The notes: generated by a model from the sequence alone, not told the origin. Counted from the stretch's first letter, positions 1-5,504 are shown. The stretch is 7,316 nt of DNA from an uncultured Lachnospiraceae bacterium (GCA_934402055.1 CAKRTC010000045.1:1-7316); one strand, 5' to 3'. Numbers and translations: made by a program.

Positions 1-18
1 TGTACGATCTTTTATTCG

Positions 19-47
19 AAACTCCGCTAAAATGCGGGGGTTTCTTT
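19..47 (+). terminator. Rho-independent terminator of a gene to the left
   Basis: AAACTCCGC pairs with GCGG-GGTTT across a TAAAAT loop, with one bulged G, and the right arm runs into TTTCTTT. This is the usual GC stem plus U-tract. It reads as the end of a plus-strand gene outside the window. The stem is short, so the call is moderate. Confidence 0.55.
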
Positions 48-211
48 ATATATGGTACTCATGTTTGAGTGGTTACCCTTAAAGAATGCGCACGACGAGG
101 TCTTTATATTAACAGCAAACCGCTCTTATCCTAAAATGTCCTTTAAAAAATCAGAGTAGATGCAATTATTTTGTAAATGTTAAACTTACGCCGTCTATAA
201 TATAATCAATC

Positions 212-239
212 ATAGCGCTCAGCTACCGCCGAGCGCTAT
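212..239 (-). terminator. Probable terminator of the lipoprotein gene
   Basis: ATAGCGCTC and GAGCGCTAT form a perfect 9-bp stem around a 10-nt loop, about 46 bp past the lipoprotein stop codon. On the minus strand the stem is followed by ATGATTGATTATATT, which is T-rich but broken, so it is a weak U-tract. The rest of 48-285 shows no convincing gene. Confidence 0.5.
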
Positions 240-285
240 CTGTTCTTCTGTGGCTATTAATCTAAATTTGAACTATTTAAACCGC

Positions 286-1380
286 TTACCACTGGCAAGC
301 ATAAATATCACAAGTTGTCGCCCCGTCACAACCATAGGATGATATTTCGAATGGTACTGTACTGTTTGCAGTCACATTGTCTACAAACGTGGACTGCACT
401 CCTACAAGATTACCATTATCATCTTTCAAAATCACCGTTACTGCAACCATATCAAAGTCATAATCATTCGGGTTATTAATCTCGCCAACCACTTTATCAC
501 TTCTAATGGCAACATTTACTGCCTTCAATGGTAAATAAGTATCTAGTGCAGATGCATTTTTAAGGTTATAATCATCCGCCGCAAGAGGCTCAAAATCAAC
601 CGTCGCTGGTTCTTCATCTACTGCAAACGCCTGACTTCCATAGGTGAGTTCCTGTTGCGGATAAATAATATTGCAAACCTGATCCTGCGTGCTCAAAATC
701 ACATTTGAAGCATCACGTGCAGTGATACGGAAACTTGGGAATTCAACTGCGATTTCCGTATTTGGGTTATAAATGGTCGCATAATAATATAGATACCCAT
801 TTGAGGTCACCCAACCAGAATCCTTCATTTCAAGCGGAAGCGCTTCTGTTGTATCGGTATTAACTGATGAGTAAGCAGACTCCGGAATATTTGATGTATC
901 CCACTCGCCTCTTACAAAAGTAACTACGTTCGTTGTTCCCTGGATTGAAACTTCGCACTGTAGCTTTCCATTTTTATAAGTGAAGTCTTTTGTATCAGCA
1001 CTGGAAGCGAGCATTCCAGTTCCACCATAGGTTGATTCTGATGTCCATTTGTATGCATCTTTATCATCTGTCGGTGCAGCATAAGTTCCTACCCAGTATG
1101 TCCATGGAGTATCATCACCCTCAAGTACAAAGAAAACGCCAATCTTATCGTCATTAATATCAGCGGCCATATAAGTGACCTCAGCATCTTCTTGTACCCA
1201 AAGTCCAGTAAGATCCAGTGGCTCAACTTGAGCTTGTGTTTCCGTCGTTTCCTGAATATTTGATGCTTCGCCTGATTTTGCAGTACCTGATGATGCTGTA
1301 TTTGAACTTCCGCAACCAGTTACTAGTGCAGTAATCATGGCCACTGCAAAAAGGCCAACGGCAAAGTATTTATTTTTCAT
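286..1380 (-). CDS. Secreted lipoprotein, FxLYD-like repeats
   Basis: This is a 364-residue exported lipoprotein of unknown function. Residues 1-23 are a lipoprotein signal: KNK, a hydrophobic core, then the lipobox VTGC with the lipidated Cys23. A Ser/Thr/Gly/Ala/Glu-rich tether follows to about residue 55. A first globular part (about 56-165) begins DLTGLWVQED, rich in Trp, Tyr and Gly and resembling the LxGxW lipocalin-like openings of extracellular clostridial lipoproteins. The second half resembles paired FxLYD-type beta domains: one region with YYYATIYNPNTEIAVEFPSF and another with VVGEINNPNDYDFDMVAVTV, each with an N-P-N turn. I chose the ATG at 1380 because AAAGGGG lies 8 nt before it; a GTG two codons upstream lacks this spacing. 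The protein should sit on the outer face of the membrane. It looks intact and ends before the hairpin at 212-239. Domain naming is by pattern only. Confidence 0.85.
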   Translation of the reverse strand: MKNKYFAVGLFAVAMITALVTGCGSSNTASSGTAKSGEASNIQETTETQAQVEPLDLTGLWVQEDAEVTYMAADINDDKIGVFFVLEGDDTPWTYWVGTYAAPTDDKDAYKWTSESTYGGTGMLASSADTKDFTYKNGKLQCEVSIQGTTNVVTFVRGEWDTSNIPESAYSSVNTDTTEALPLEMKDSGWVTSNGYLYYYATIYNPNTEIAVEFPSFRITARDASNVILSTQDQVCNIIYPQQELTYGSQAFAVDEEPATVDFEPLAADDYNLKNASALDTYLPLKAVNVAIRSDKVVGEINNPNDYDFDMVAVTVILKDDNGNLVGVQSTFVDNVTANSTVPFEISSYGCDGATTCDIYACQW

Positions 1381-1427
1381 AATCACTACCCCTTTCTTTT
1401 ATATTGGTTAATTGTGTTTAAAAAGAT

Positions 1428-1573
1428 CAGTTGCTTTGCATACTTCCAATGTTCCGGTGTTCTTACTCCAATTATTGCATCCGGCTCTACCGTCGTGATA
1501 AGCATGCGCTGAAAATCACGTTTTTTACATCTTGCAAACGAAACAGTTCTGCCCTGTTATCTTCACTTATCAT
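1428..1573 (-). pseudogene. 5' fragment of AlkD-like DNA alkylation repair gene
   Basis: Two minus-strand frames together encode an N-terminus typical of the AlkD/COG4912 DNA alkylation repair family. From the ATG at 1573 the first frame gives MISEDNRAELFRLQDVK. After the A6 run (T6 at 1521-1526 on the plus strand) homology moves to the next frame: KRDFQRMLITTVEPDAII, then GVRTPEHWKYAKQL, ending near 1428. A seventh A would join them. The family is a monofunctional glycosylase of about 220-240 residues built from HEAT-like repeats; only about 48 residues remain, so the catalytic region is absent. After KQL the frame runs through unrelated residues to TAG at 1386-1388, in the lipoprotein leader. 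It starts 15 bp after the ORF6N stop codon. Identification rests on the DFQ...IPT-like...D..IIGVRTP...KYAK pattern, which is distinctive. It is certainly non-functional as AlkD. Confidence 0.75.
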
Positions 1574-1588
1574 TTTTTCAATTCACTC

Positions 1589-2524
1589 TCATACCGTTTT
1601 CAGCCGGTTCAGCAAATCTGCCACAACACCCAGATCATCTATCAGTGAAATGCCAAAGCACTTCTTTCCTGCGTCCTTAATTGATGCACCTATATGATAC
1701 GCTGTCTTTCCGTCCAGAATGATAAACCTGTCATGGAATACCTTCGTCTTCTTCACTGTCAAAGTCGGATACTGTGCATTGAAATTAGCCGCATCCCTGT
1801 TCGTAAGCTGCGTGCTCGCATATGTATATATCTTCACATCAACACCAGTATTCTTCTTAGCTAGAATGTTCAGCGTATCTACATCGACATATCCGTCTAT
1901 CAGAATTATCTCCTTCTGCGCTTTCTGGATGATAGATGTAATCAGGCTGAATGCATCATAAATCTGACCATCGAAAAATATCTTCTGCTCCGATTCTGCA
2001 TGATCCTCGATATACTGAAACACCTTATCAAATTTCTCATCAGTGCTTTTCTGATATTCCAGCTGTTTAACTTCCAAATCATCAATGCGGTTCAATATCA
2101 GAGAGTTTGTTGCTAGGAATTTTCGCATTTCTACGAACGCTCTCATAATCCCTATGCTGACATTTATTGCCACATCGCTCCGAAGTATAGCAGAAAGCAT
2201 CGATATCCCCTGTTCCGTAAAGGCATAGGGCATATATCGTCTGCCGCCGCGACCCTCTGCACCCTCATCCTTTGAGATGCCATTTTGGCATCTCAAAAAC
2301 TCTTCCTCCGTCAACTGGAAACAAAAGTCTTCAGGGAAGCGCTTCTTATTACGTTTCACCGCACGGTTCATTGCTCCTGTTTCAACCTGATACAGCATCG
2401 CAAGATCACTGTCCAGAATGACCTGTTTTCCCCTGATTATATGTATTAGGCTGCTTACCATTACACTCGTGACCTCAATCTTGGTCTCGTTTGTAACCTT
2501 GATAATTTCTTCCTTTTTTGCCAT
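1589..2524 (-). CDS. ORF6N domain protein with PLD-like C-terminus
   Basis: A 311-residue protein. Residues of about 20-115 form an ORF6N domain, a KilA-N-related DNA-binding module of phages and phage-like loci: IRGKQVILDSDLAMLYQVET, NRAVKRNKKRFPEDFCFQLT, then GGRRYMPYAFTEQGISMLS and LRSDVAINVSIGIMRAFVEM. A helical linker follows (about 120-185). The C-terminal third resembles a PLD-like/DUF fold: EIILIDGYVDVDTLNIL, then FHDRFIILDGKTAYHIGAS and KDAGKKCFGIS. The HDRFIILD stretch stands where a PLD nuclease has HxKxxxxD; Arg replaces Lys, so nuclease activity is doubtful. I chose the ATG at 2524, preceded by AGAGG about 8 nt away; the longer frame begins with TTG inside a palindrome and is unlikely. 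An inverted repeat lies within the gene and another just upstream, suggesting self-regulation (inference). It follows the small HTH gene on the same strand. The gene looks intact. Confidence 0.85.
   Translation of the reverse strand: MAKKEEIIKVTNETKIEVTSVMVSSLIHIIRGKQVILDSDLAMLYQVETGAMNRAVKRNKKRFPEDFCFQLTEEEFLRCQNGISKDEGAEGRGGRRYMPYAFTEQGISMLSAILRSDVAINVSIGIMRAFVEMRKFLATNSLILNRIDDLEVKQLEYQKSTDEKFDKVFQYIEDHAESEQKIFFDGQIYDAFSLITSIIQKAQKEIILIDGYVDVDTLNILAKKNTGVDVKIYTYASTQLTNRDAANFNAQYPTLTVKKTKVFHDRFIILDGKTAYHIGASIKDAGKKCFGISLIDDLGVVADLLNRLKTV
2271..2297. repeat. Perfect palindrome inside the ORF6N gene
   Basis: TTTGAGATGCCA and TGGCATCTCAAA form perfect 12-bp arms around TTT. The sequence encodes LRCQNGISK at the conserved site between the ORF6N halves. 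The outer arm sequence recurs at 2552-2580. No U-tract follows on either strand, so it is not a terminator. Confidence 0.85.
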
Positions 2525-2551
2525 AGATAATCCTCTTTTGTGATATTTTCG

Positions 2552-2580
2552 TTTTGAGATGCTAATTTGGCATCTCAAAA
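2552..2580. repeat. Second copy of the palindrome, ORF6N leader
   Basis: TTTTGAGATGC and GCATCTCAAAA form perfect 11-bp arms around a 7-nt spacer. It lies 27 bp before the ORF6N start codon and one base after the ancestral stop of the HTH gene. It shares TTTGGCATCTCAAAAA with the copy at 2271-2297. It could be an operator or an mRNA hairpin; neither is shown. Confidence 0.85.
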
Positions 2581-2617
2581 ATCATTCTTCGCGCTTCACA
2601 TAATGCAGTTCAATATC

Positions 2618-2794
2618 TTATCCAAGAGCTTCAATCATCTTAACATAAGTTTTATTCACAACGCCCTCGTCTCTTCGGATCAGTTTATTCACATATGAAG
2701 CTAGTGTTTCAACCGTCTTTGCAATATCCGCCTGTATCATGTGTTCTTCTACGCACTTAACTTTAATATCCAATTCAGTATTATTCTTAACCAT
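2618..2794 (-). CDS. Small helix-turn-helix regulator, early stop
   Basis: A 58-residue protein from the ATG at 2794 to TAA at 2618-2620. The core QADIAKTVETLASYVNKLIR (residues 21-40) looks like the helix-turn-helix of small XRE-like regulators, followed by RDEGVVNKTYVKMIEALG. After the TAA the same frame continues for 11 codons as DIELHYVKREE and then TGA at 2582-2584. Small proteins of this type typically read ALGYDIEL..., so TAA appears to replace a Tyr codon (TAT or TAC). The intact form would be 70 residues spanning 2582-2794. Because only the C-terminal tail is lost, DNA binding may survive. GGAG lies about 13 nt before the ATG, a long spacing, so translation may be weak. A palindrome at 2818-2838 is well placed as its operator. 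Expected role: regulator of the adjacent ORF6N or helicase genes (inference). Confidence 0.65.
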   Translation of the reverse strand: MVKNNTELDIKVKCVEEHMIQADIAKTVETLASYVNKLIRRDEGVVNKTYVKMIEALG

Positions 2795-2817
2795 TTTTCA
2801 ATCATCACTCCATAAAT

Positions 2818-2838
2818 ACTTATGCGATTTACATAAGT
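2818..2838. promoter_or_regulatory. Candidate operator upstream of HTH gene
   Basis: ACTTATG and CATAAGT form a perfect 7-bp inverted repeat with a 7-bp spacer, 24 bp before the HTH start codon. Half-site spacing of about 1.3 helical turns suits a dimeric HTH repressor. A separate palindrome, CTATGCATAG, lies at 2860-2869. I see no good -35/-10 pair between them. Confidence 0.4.
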
Positions 2839-2842
2839 TATG

Positions 2843-3124
2843 CTAACGCATTTTTACTGCTATGCATAGTCCCCTAAAAAATAGGCTTTGTCTATTTTTT
2901 ATGCCGATTTTTATTTTTTCGGCGACTTTGCCCGTGAAGTTTTGAACCACTGTGAACTTACGCTTTGAACCACTAGAAGGGAAACTCAAAATGTATGTGG
3001 GAAAATCAAAAGGTATCTCTTTTTTCAATTCAGAAAACATCTGCGGCTCATGTACAGCTCCCGTAAATAATGAACTTTTAGATATATTTATGACCTGCTC
3101 ATACAAGCCCGGAACAATTTTCAT
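2843..3124 (-). pseudogene. Collapsed DUF3427-type helicase remnant
   Basis: The open frame encodes 93 residues from an ATG at 3124 with an excellent site, GAGG 7 nt upstream. It begins MKIVPGLYEQVIN, which matches the usual start of superfamily II helicases carrying an N-terminal PLD-like domain and a C-terminal DUF3427. It then jumps to SLFTGAVHEPQMFSELKKEI, which in those proteins precedes the PLD-like domain, normally after several dozen further residues. From PFDFPTYILSFPSSGSKRKF onward nothing matches the family, so the roughly 900-residue body is missing. The result is an internal deletion plus loss of the 3' end, leaving an intact promoter region and ribosome binding site driving a short hybrid peptide. 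The tail (about residues 40-93) lies over AT-rich hairpins and is probably not native coding sequence. Family recognition is by motif memory only; the peptide might still be made. Confidence 0.6.
2875..2901. repeat. AT-rich hairpin, possible terminator
   Basis: TAAAAAATAG and CTATTTTTTA are perfect 10-bp arms around GCTTTGT. On the plus-strand RNA two more pairs can form (one G-U), leaving a TTT loop. A second small hairpin, GCCGA with TCGGC, lies at 2903-2923. On the minus strand the pair could end the helicase-remnant transcript, although few GC pairs are present. Confidence 0.4.
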
Positions 3125-3136
3125 GTCAATTCCTCA

Positions 3137-3190
3137 AAGTTCAACTACAATATACTGCATTTATAAAAGTATATCATACTCATATACTAA
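3137..3190. repeat. 54-bp direct repeat, copy 1
   Basis: Identical to 5345-5398 except C3145/T5353, in the same orientation. It contains three alternating half-sites, ATATACT (3150-3156), AGTATAT (3168-3174) and ATATACT (3182-3188), typical of operator clusters. It ends 13 bp before the start codon of the helicase remnant, so it probably holds that gene's promoter on the minus strand. Confidence 0.9.
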
Positions 3191-3219
3191 ACTTGAATTA
3201 TTCACCACAGTGCGGTTAG

Positions 3220-3236
3220 TGCGGCTGAAAGCCGCA
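3220..3236 (-). terminator. GC-rich hairpin between AlbA and helicase genes
   Basis: TGCGGCT and AGCCGCA form a perfect 7-bp stem with a GAA loop. It is downstream of the AlbA gene and upstream of the 54-bp repeat, where a terminator would be expected, but neither strand has a clean U-tract. It could instead be an end of the IS remnant. Confidence 0.3.
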
Positions 3237-3271
3237 TATTTACTGCTTTTAAACTGAATTTACTTTTTCAA

Positions 3272-3427
3272 TTCACTATAAATTTTAATGGTGGCGATTT
3301 ATCCTCTGATGCAGGCCTTACCATCATCAAAGAATTTGTCGCAAAGGCAGTCCGTTCAGCAAGATATATAACATTCAAGTTGTGCAGCGGTTGTCCGTAT
3401 AAGACCGAGTTCTATAGCATTCTCCAA
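3272..3427 (+). mobile_element. IS1380-family transposase remnant, internally deleted
   Basis: Plus-strand translation gives FTINFNGGDLSSDAGLTI and IKEF (3272-3337), matching the N-terminal signature of IS1380-family DDE transposases (FxGGxLSSDAGLLL). The same frame then continues as VAKAVRSARYITFKLCSGCP and YKTEFYSILQ (3338-3427), which resembles the extreme C-terminus of the same family (VRSARY...L...CPY...F..IL). The 350-400 residues between, including the whole catalytic core, are missing, and the frame is open across the junction. No start codon or ribosome binding site is evident. The remnant ends 14 bp before the AlbA stop codon, so the insertion may have trimmed or replaced the end of that gene. 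I could not identify terminal inverted repeats. The N-terminal match is firm; the C-terminal match is from memory and less certain. Confidence 0.6.
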
Positions 3428-3440
3428 TCCTATGCGAATA

Positions 3441-5246
3441 CTACTTTATTCGATATCTGCGATCCTTTGTTGTACCAAGGCTCTCTATTTTCTCCAGCTC
3501 AACCAGTTCGTTCAATATTTGTCTGGTTCTTGGTCCTTTTAATCCAATCACTCCGGCTATAGCTTCCGTAGTATATTCCCTGCCATCTTCCATTATGGTC
3601 AGGATTTCCTTCTGTCGACCAGTAAGTCTGCTCATATTATCCGCTGATTTTTTATCCAAATCTGCTGATTTATTCGCTGATTCGATGCTTATTTTCAACT
3701 CTTCTGAAACTAACGCAGCCAGTTTTCTTGCGTTTTCACCGGCAGGCTGAACCATTTTACTTATTTCAGCGAATCGAGACACCGCCTCATACAGTCCTGA
3801 GAAATCAATCTGATTAACTGTCTTCATCGCATTTGAAATAGCAGTAGCAACCTGAGTCATATTTGCACGTGCCTCCGGAGATATACCCAGATTATAAATG
3901 GACAACGCATTCTTCATCGCTGTCATGCTTTCCTCAGATATATTCGGCAGATACACAATACTATTCTGTAATTCGTCAACTGACTCAGTCCAGGTTGCTA
4001 ATGTCTTCAGTGTAAGCGTCACCTGATTCAAATGCGTATCCTCAAATAAGTCCGGTTCAACCCAATCTGCCTGTTTCCACGCATTAAGTATCGTCGGGAT
4101 ACCTGATCCGGCATTGTCTCCGAACCCAATCATTCGAAGCATTAACTGCATATTTGGATTTCTTGACTTTGAGTTCCCGCCCTTGAAAATCTCTTCGACG
4201 GAGAGCTTTAAACTTCCAGGATTTGTAAATATGAATTCATCCTGTTTTTTAAGTATCTTAAGAGTCCCTGCATCCAGCAAGTAGTCAGAATGAATTATCA
4301 TATTAACAAAAGCTTCCCTGATAGCCTTATGTATCGGTGTATCATCCACACGTTGCTGATTATCAAGGACAAAGGGTTTCTTCAGGTCAGAAGATAACTT
4401 TGAAGACACCTTCATGAAGAAATTAAAAAGGTTGTTCTCCCACGTACCGTCATATGTTACTCGATCGCCCCATCTCATTTCATCTGTAGCTTGACTTTCA
4501 TCTCTATAATCCATCATCAAATTAGAGAATCTCTCTCTGATCGATATTCCTTTCCCAAACATAAGCAGACCGGCAATAGTAAGCCCCTCGATGCCCTTGC
4601 TGCGATCCTTTTTATATCCTCCAAGCATTGTAAGGAATTGTTTGTTGTCTTCCTGATTCCAGACATGATCAGGATTGTTATTTTGGAACATGGTTCTATA
4701 ACGGCTCAGCGTTTCAGAATCGACATCATCCATACCATAATGCTCCAATACTATGCAGTCATTTCCTTCAGATTTCTGATCACGCAACATAGCGTTTACT
4801 TCGTCTTCAGATGCATGATAGTCACCCTCATGGTTTCTTTTAAATGTTCCCTTGTATGGATTTCCATTTATAAAAACCGGTCTGTTATTATAATCTGCCC
4901 TTGGCACATGAATCGAAACAACAGCCAGTATTGTTGATGGGATTCTGAAAATCTGAACATCTTCATCCCGCAAGATGTTCTTATTAACCTTGTCGCTATT
5001 AATGGTATCCCAGAAGGTTTTAACCTGAGCATCAAAATTCTTTATGCCCTGAATCTGAAACCTTTCCTCAGGCAGTTTCTTTTTCTTATCTTCTTTAATT
5101 CCCAAAAATATATAGCCACCATTGGTATTAGCAAAAGAAGAATACGTATCCCATATGGACTTGGAAAGATTACTGTCAGACTCTTTACACTCAATGTCCA
5201 CCTTTTCGCCCTTATCAAGGAGTTCTTTAACCTCTGAAATATCCAT
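3441..5246 (-). CDS. AlbA_2/Schlafen-like ATPase with winged helix
   Basis: A 601-residue protein of the COG2865 type. Residues of about 5-150 are the AlbA_2 (Schlafen AlbA) domain: VDIECKES near residue 16, then SSFANTNGGYIFLGI (36-50) and later NGNPYKGTFKRNHEGDYHAS. A HATPase_c_4 domain follows: IHKAIREAFVNMIIHSDYLL near 300-320, NPGSLKLSVEEIFKGGNSKS with RNP near 340-365, and GFGDNAGSGIP near 375-385. A long helical insert of about 120 residues (410-530) ends in an SAD-rich stretch. The last 65 residues, LTGRQKEILTIMEDGREYTT onward, form a winged helix ending RRYRIK. The start at 5246 is fixed by AAGGAGAG 4 nt upstream. Family members are described as transcriptional regulators or putative nucleic-acid-acting proteins, often on islands; the substrate is unknown. 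Transcription is probably from the 54-bp repeat at 5345-5398. The gene looks complete, though an IS remnant abuts its 3' end. Confidence 0.88.
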   Translation of the reverse strand: MDISEVKELLDKGEKVDIECKESDSNLSKSIWDTYSSFANTNGGYIFLGIKEDKKKKLPEERFQIQGIKNFDAQVKTFWDTINSDKVNKNILRDEDVQIFRIPSTILAVVSIHVPRADYNNRPVFINGNPYKGTFKRNHEGDYHASEDEVNAMLRDQKSEGNDCIVLEHYGMDDVDSETLSRYRTMFQNNNPDHVWNQEDNKQFLTMLGGYKKDRSKGIEGLTIAGLLMFGKGISIRERFSNLMMDYRDESQATDEMRWGDRVTYDGTWENNLFNFFMKVSSKLSSDLKKPFVLDNQQRVDDTPIHKAIREAFVNMIIHSDYLLDAGTLKILKKQDEFIFTNPGSLKLSVEEIFKGGNSKSRNPNMQLMLRMIGFGDNAGSGIPTILNAWKQADWVEPDLFEDTHLNQVTLTLKTLATWTESVDELQNSIVYLPNISEESMTAMKNALSIYNLGISPEARANMTQVATAISNAMKTVNQIDFSGLYEAVSRFAEISKMVQPAGENARKLAALVSEELKISIESANKSADLDKKSADNMSRLTGRQKEILTIMEDGREYTTEAIAGVIGLKGPRTRQILNELVELEKIESLGTTKDRRYRIK

Positions 5247-5256
5247 CCAACTCTCC

Positions 5257-5328
5257 TTAACTGAAAAATCCAAAATCATCTGCCGCAAAATAGGTATCGT
5301 AAACCGCCTTCTCTCTATTTTCGCTCAC
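5257..5328 (-). CDS. Short ORF coupled to the AlbA gene
   Basis: A 23-codon frame starting at GTG 5328, with AGAAGG 5 nt upstream, reads MSENREKAVYDTYFAADDFG then FFS and stops at TAA 5257-5259. The stop overlaps the AlbA ribosome binding site (TAAGGAGAG), the arrangement expected for translational coupling. The frame also stays open upstream to a TTG at 5352 inside the 54-bp repeat. The composition is protein-like, so it may be a leader peptide or the leftover start of a truncated gene. I do not recognise it. Confidence 0.35.
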   Translation of the reverse strand: MSENREKAVYDTYFAADDFGFFS

Positions 5329-5344
5329 GGCATCCTTCTGATAG

Positions 5345-5398
5345 AAGTTCAATTACAATATACTGCATTTATAAAAGTATATCATACTCATATACTAA
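5345..5398. repeat. 54-bp direct repeat, copy 2
   Basis: Same orientation as copy 1 at 3137-3190, offset 2208 bp, one mismatch. Half-sites ATATACT, AGTATAT, ATATACT are at 5358-5364, 5376-5382 and 5390-5396. It lies 99 bp upstream of the AlbA start codon and very likely carries its promoter and operator. Similarity stops abruptly on both sides. Confidence 0.9.
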
Positions 5399-5418
5399 TA
5401 GTATCCATCTAATATTTT

Positions 5419-5432
5419 TGCCGTTTACGGCA
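5419..5432. repeat. Small hairpin in divergent intergenic region
   Basis: TGCCG and CGGCA flank a TTTA loop, with five Ts on both sides. The plus strand resembles a short terminator but no plus-strand gene ends here. It may insulate the two divergent promoters or be an operator for the AlbA gene. Confidence 0.35.
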
Positions 5433-5454
5433 TTTTTGTAACATGCATCACGTT

Positions 5455-5489
5455 TCATAACAAATTCCTATGACGGTCATAACAAACTC
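5455..5489. promoter_or_regulatory. Operator-like repeats upstream of flavin reductase
   Basis: TCATAACAAAYTC occurs at 5455-5467 and 5477-5489, exactly 22 bp apart, about two helical turns. Overlapping the second copy is a perfect 13-bp palindrome, TATGACGGTCATA (5469-5481). The cluster lies just upstream of the -35 at 5505, where an activator would bind. Confidence 0.45.
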
Positions 5490-5504
5490 TTTACTTTAAA
5501 ATTA

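Noticed and set aside
171..206. Plus-strand promoter-like TTGTAA with TATAAT at 196-201 and 201-206
   Set aside because: Spacers of 19 bp or more, and only a hairpin and the end of a minus-strand gene lie downstream; AT-rich chance is likely.
1431..1697. Plus-strand open frame of 88 codons
   Set aside because: Antisense to the AlkD fragment and ORF6N gene, no ribosome binding site, Ser/Phe-rich shadow composition.
2848..3247. GCATTTTTACTGCT (2848-2861) and GCATATTTACTGCT (3234-3247) as possible element ends
   Set aside because: Same orientation, one mismatch, AT-rich, and no extension of similarity on either side.
2952..3257. Plus-strand open frame of 101 codons
   Set aside because: Antisense to the helicase remnant and reads through the 54-bp repeat; no family resemblance.
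1574..3277. TTTTTCAATTCA found three times (1574-1585, 3021-3032, 3264-3275), two extended to CACT
   Set aside because: Low-complexity AT-rich 12-mer in three unrelated contexts (gene gap, helicase codons, IS remnant); chance is adequate.
4491..4937. Plus-strand open frame of 148 codons
   Set aside because: Entirely antisense within the well-supported AlbA ATPase gene; no ribosome binding site.
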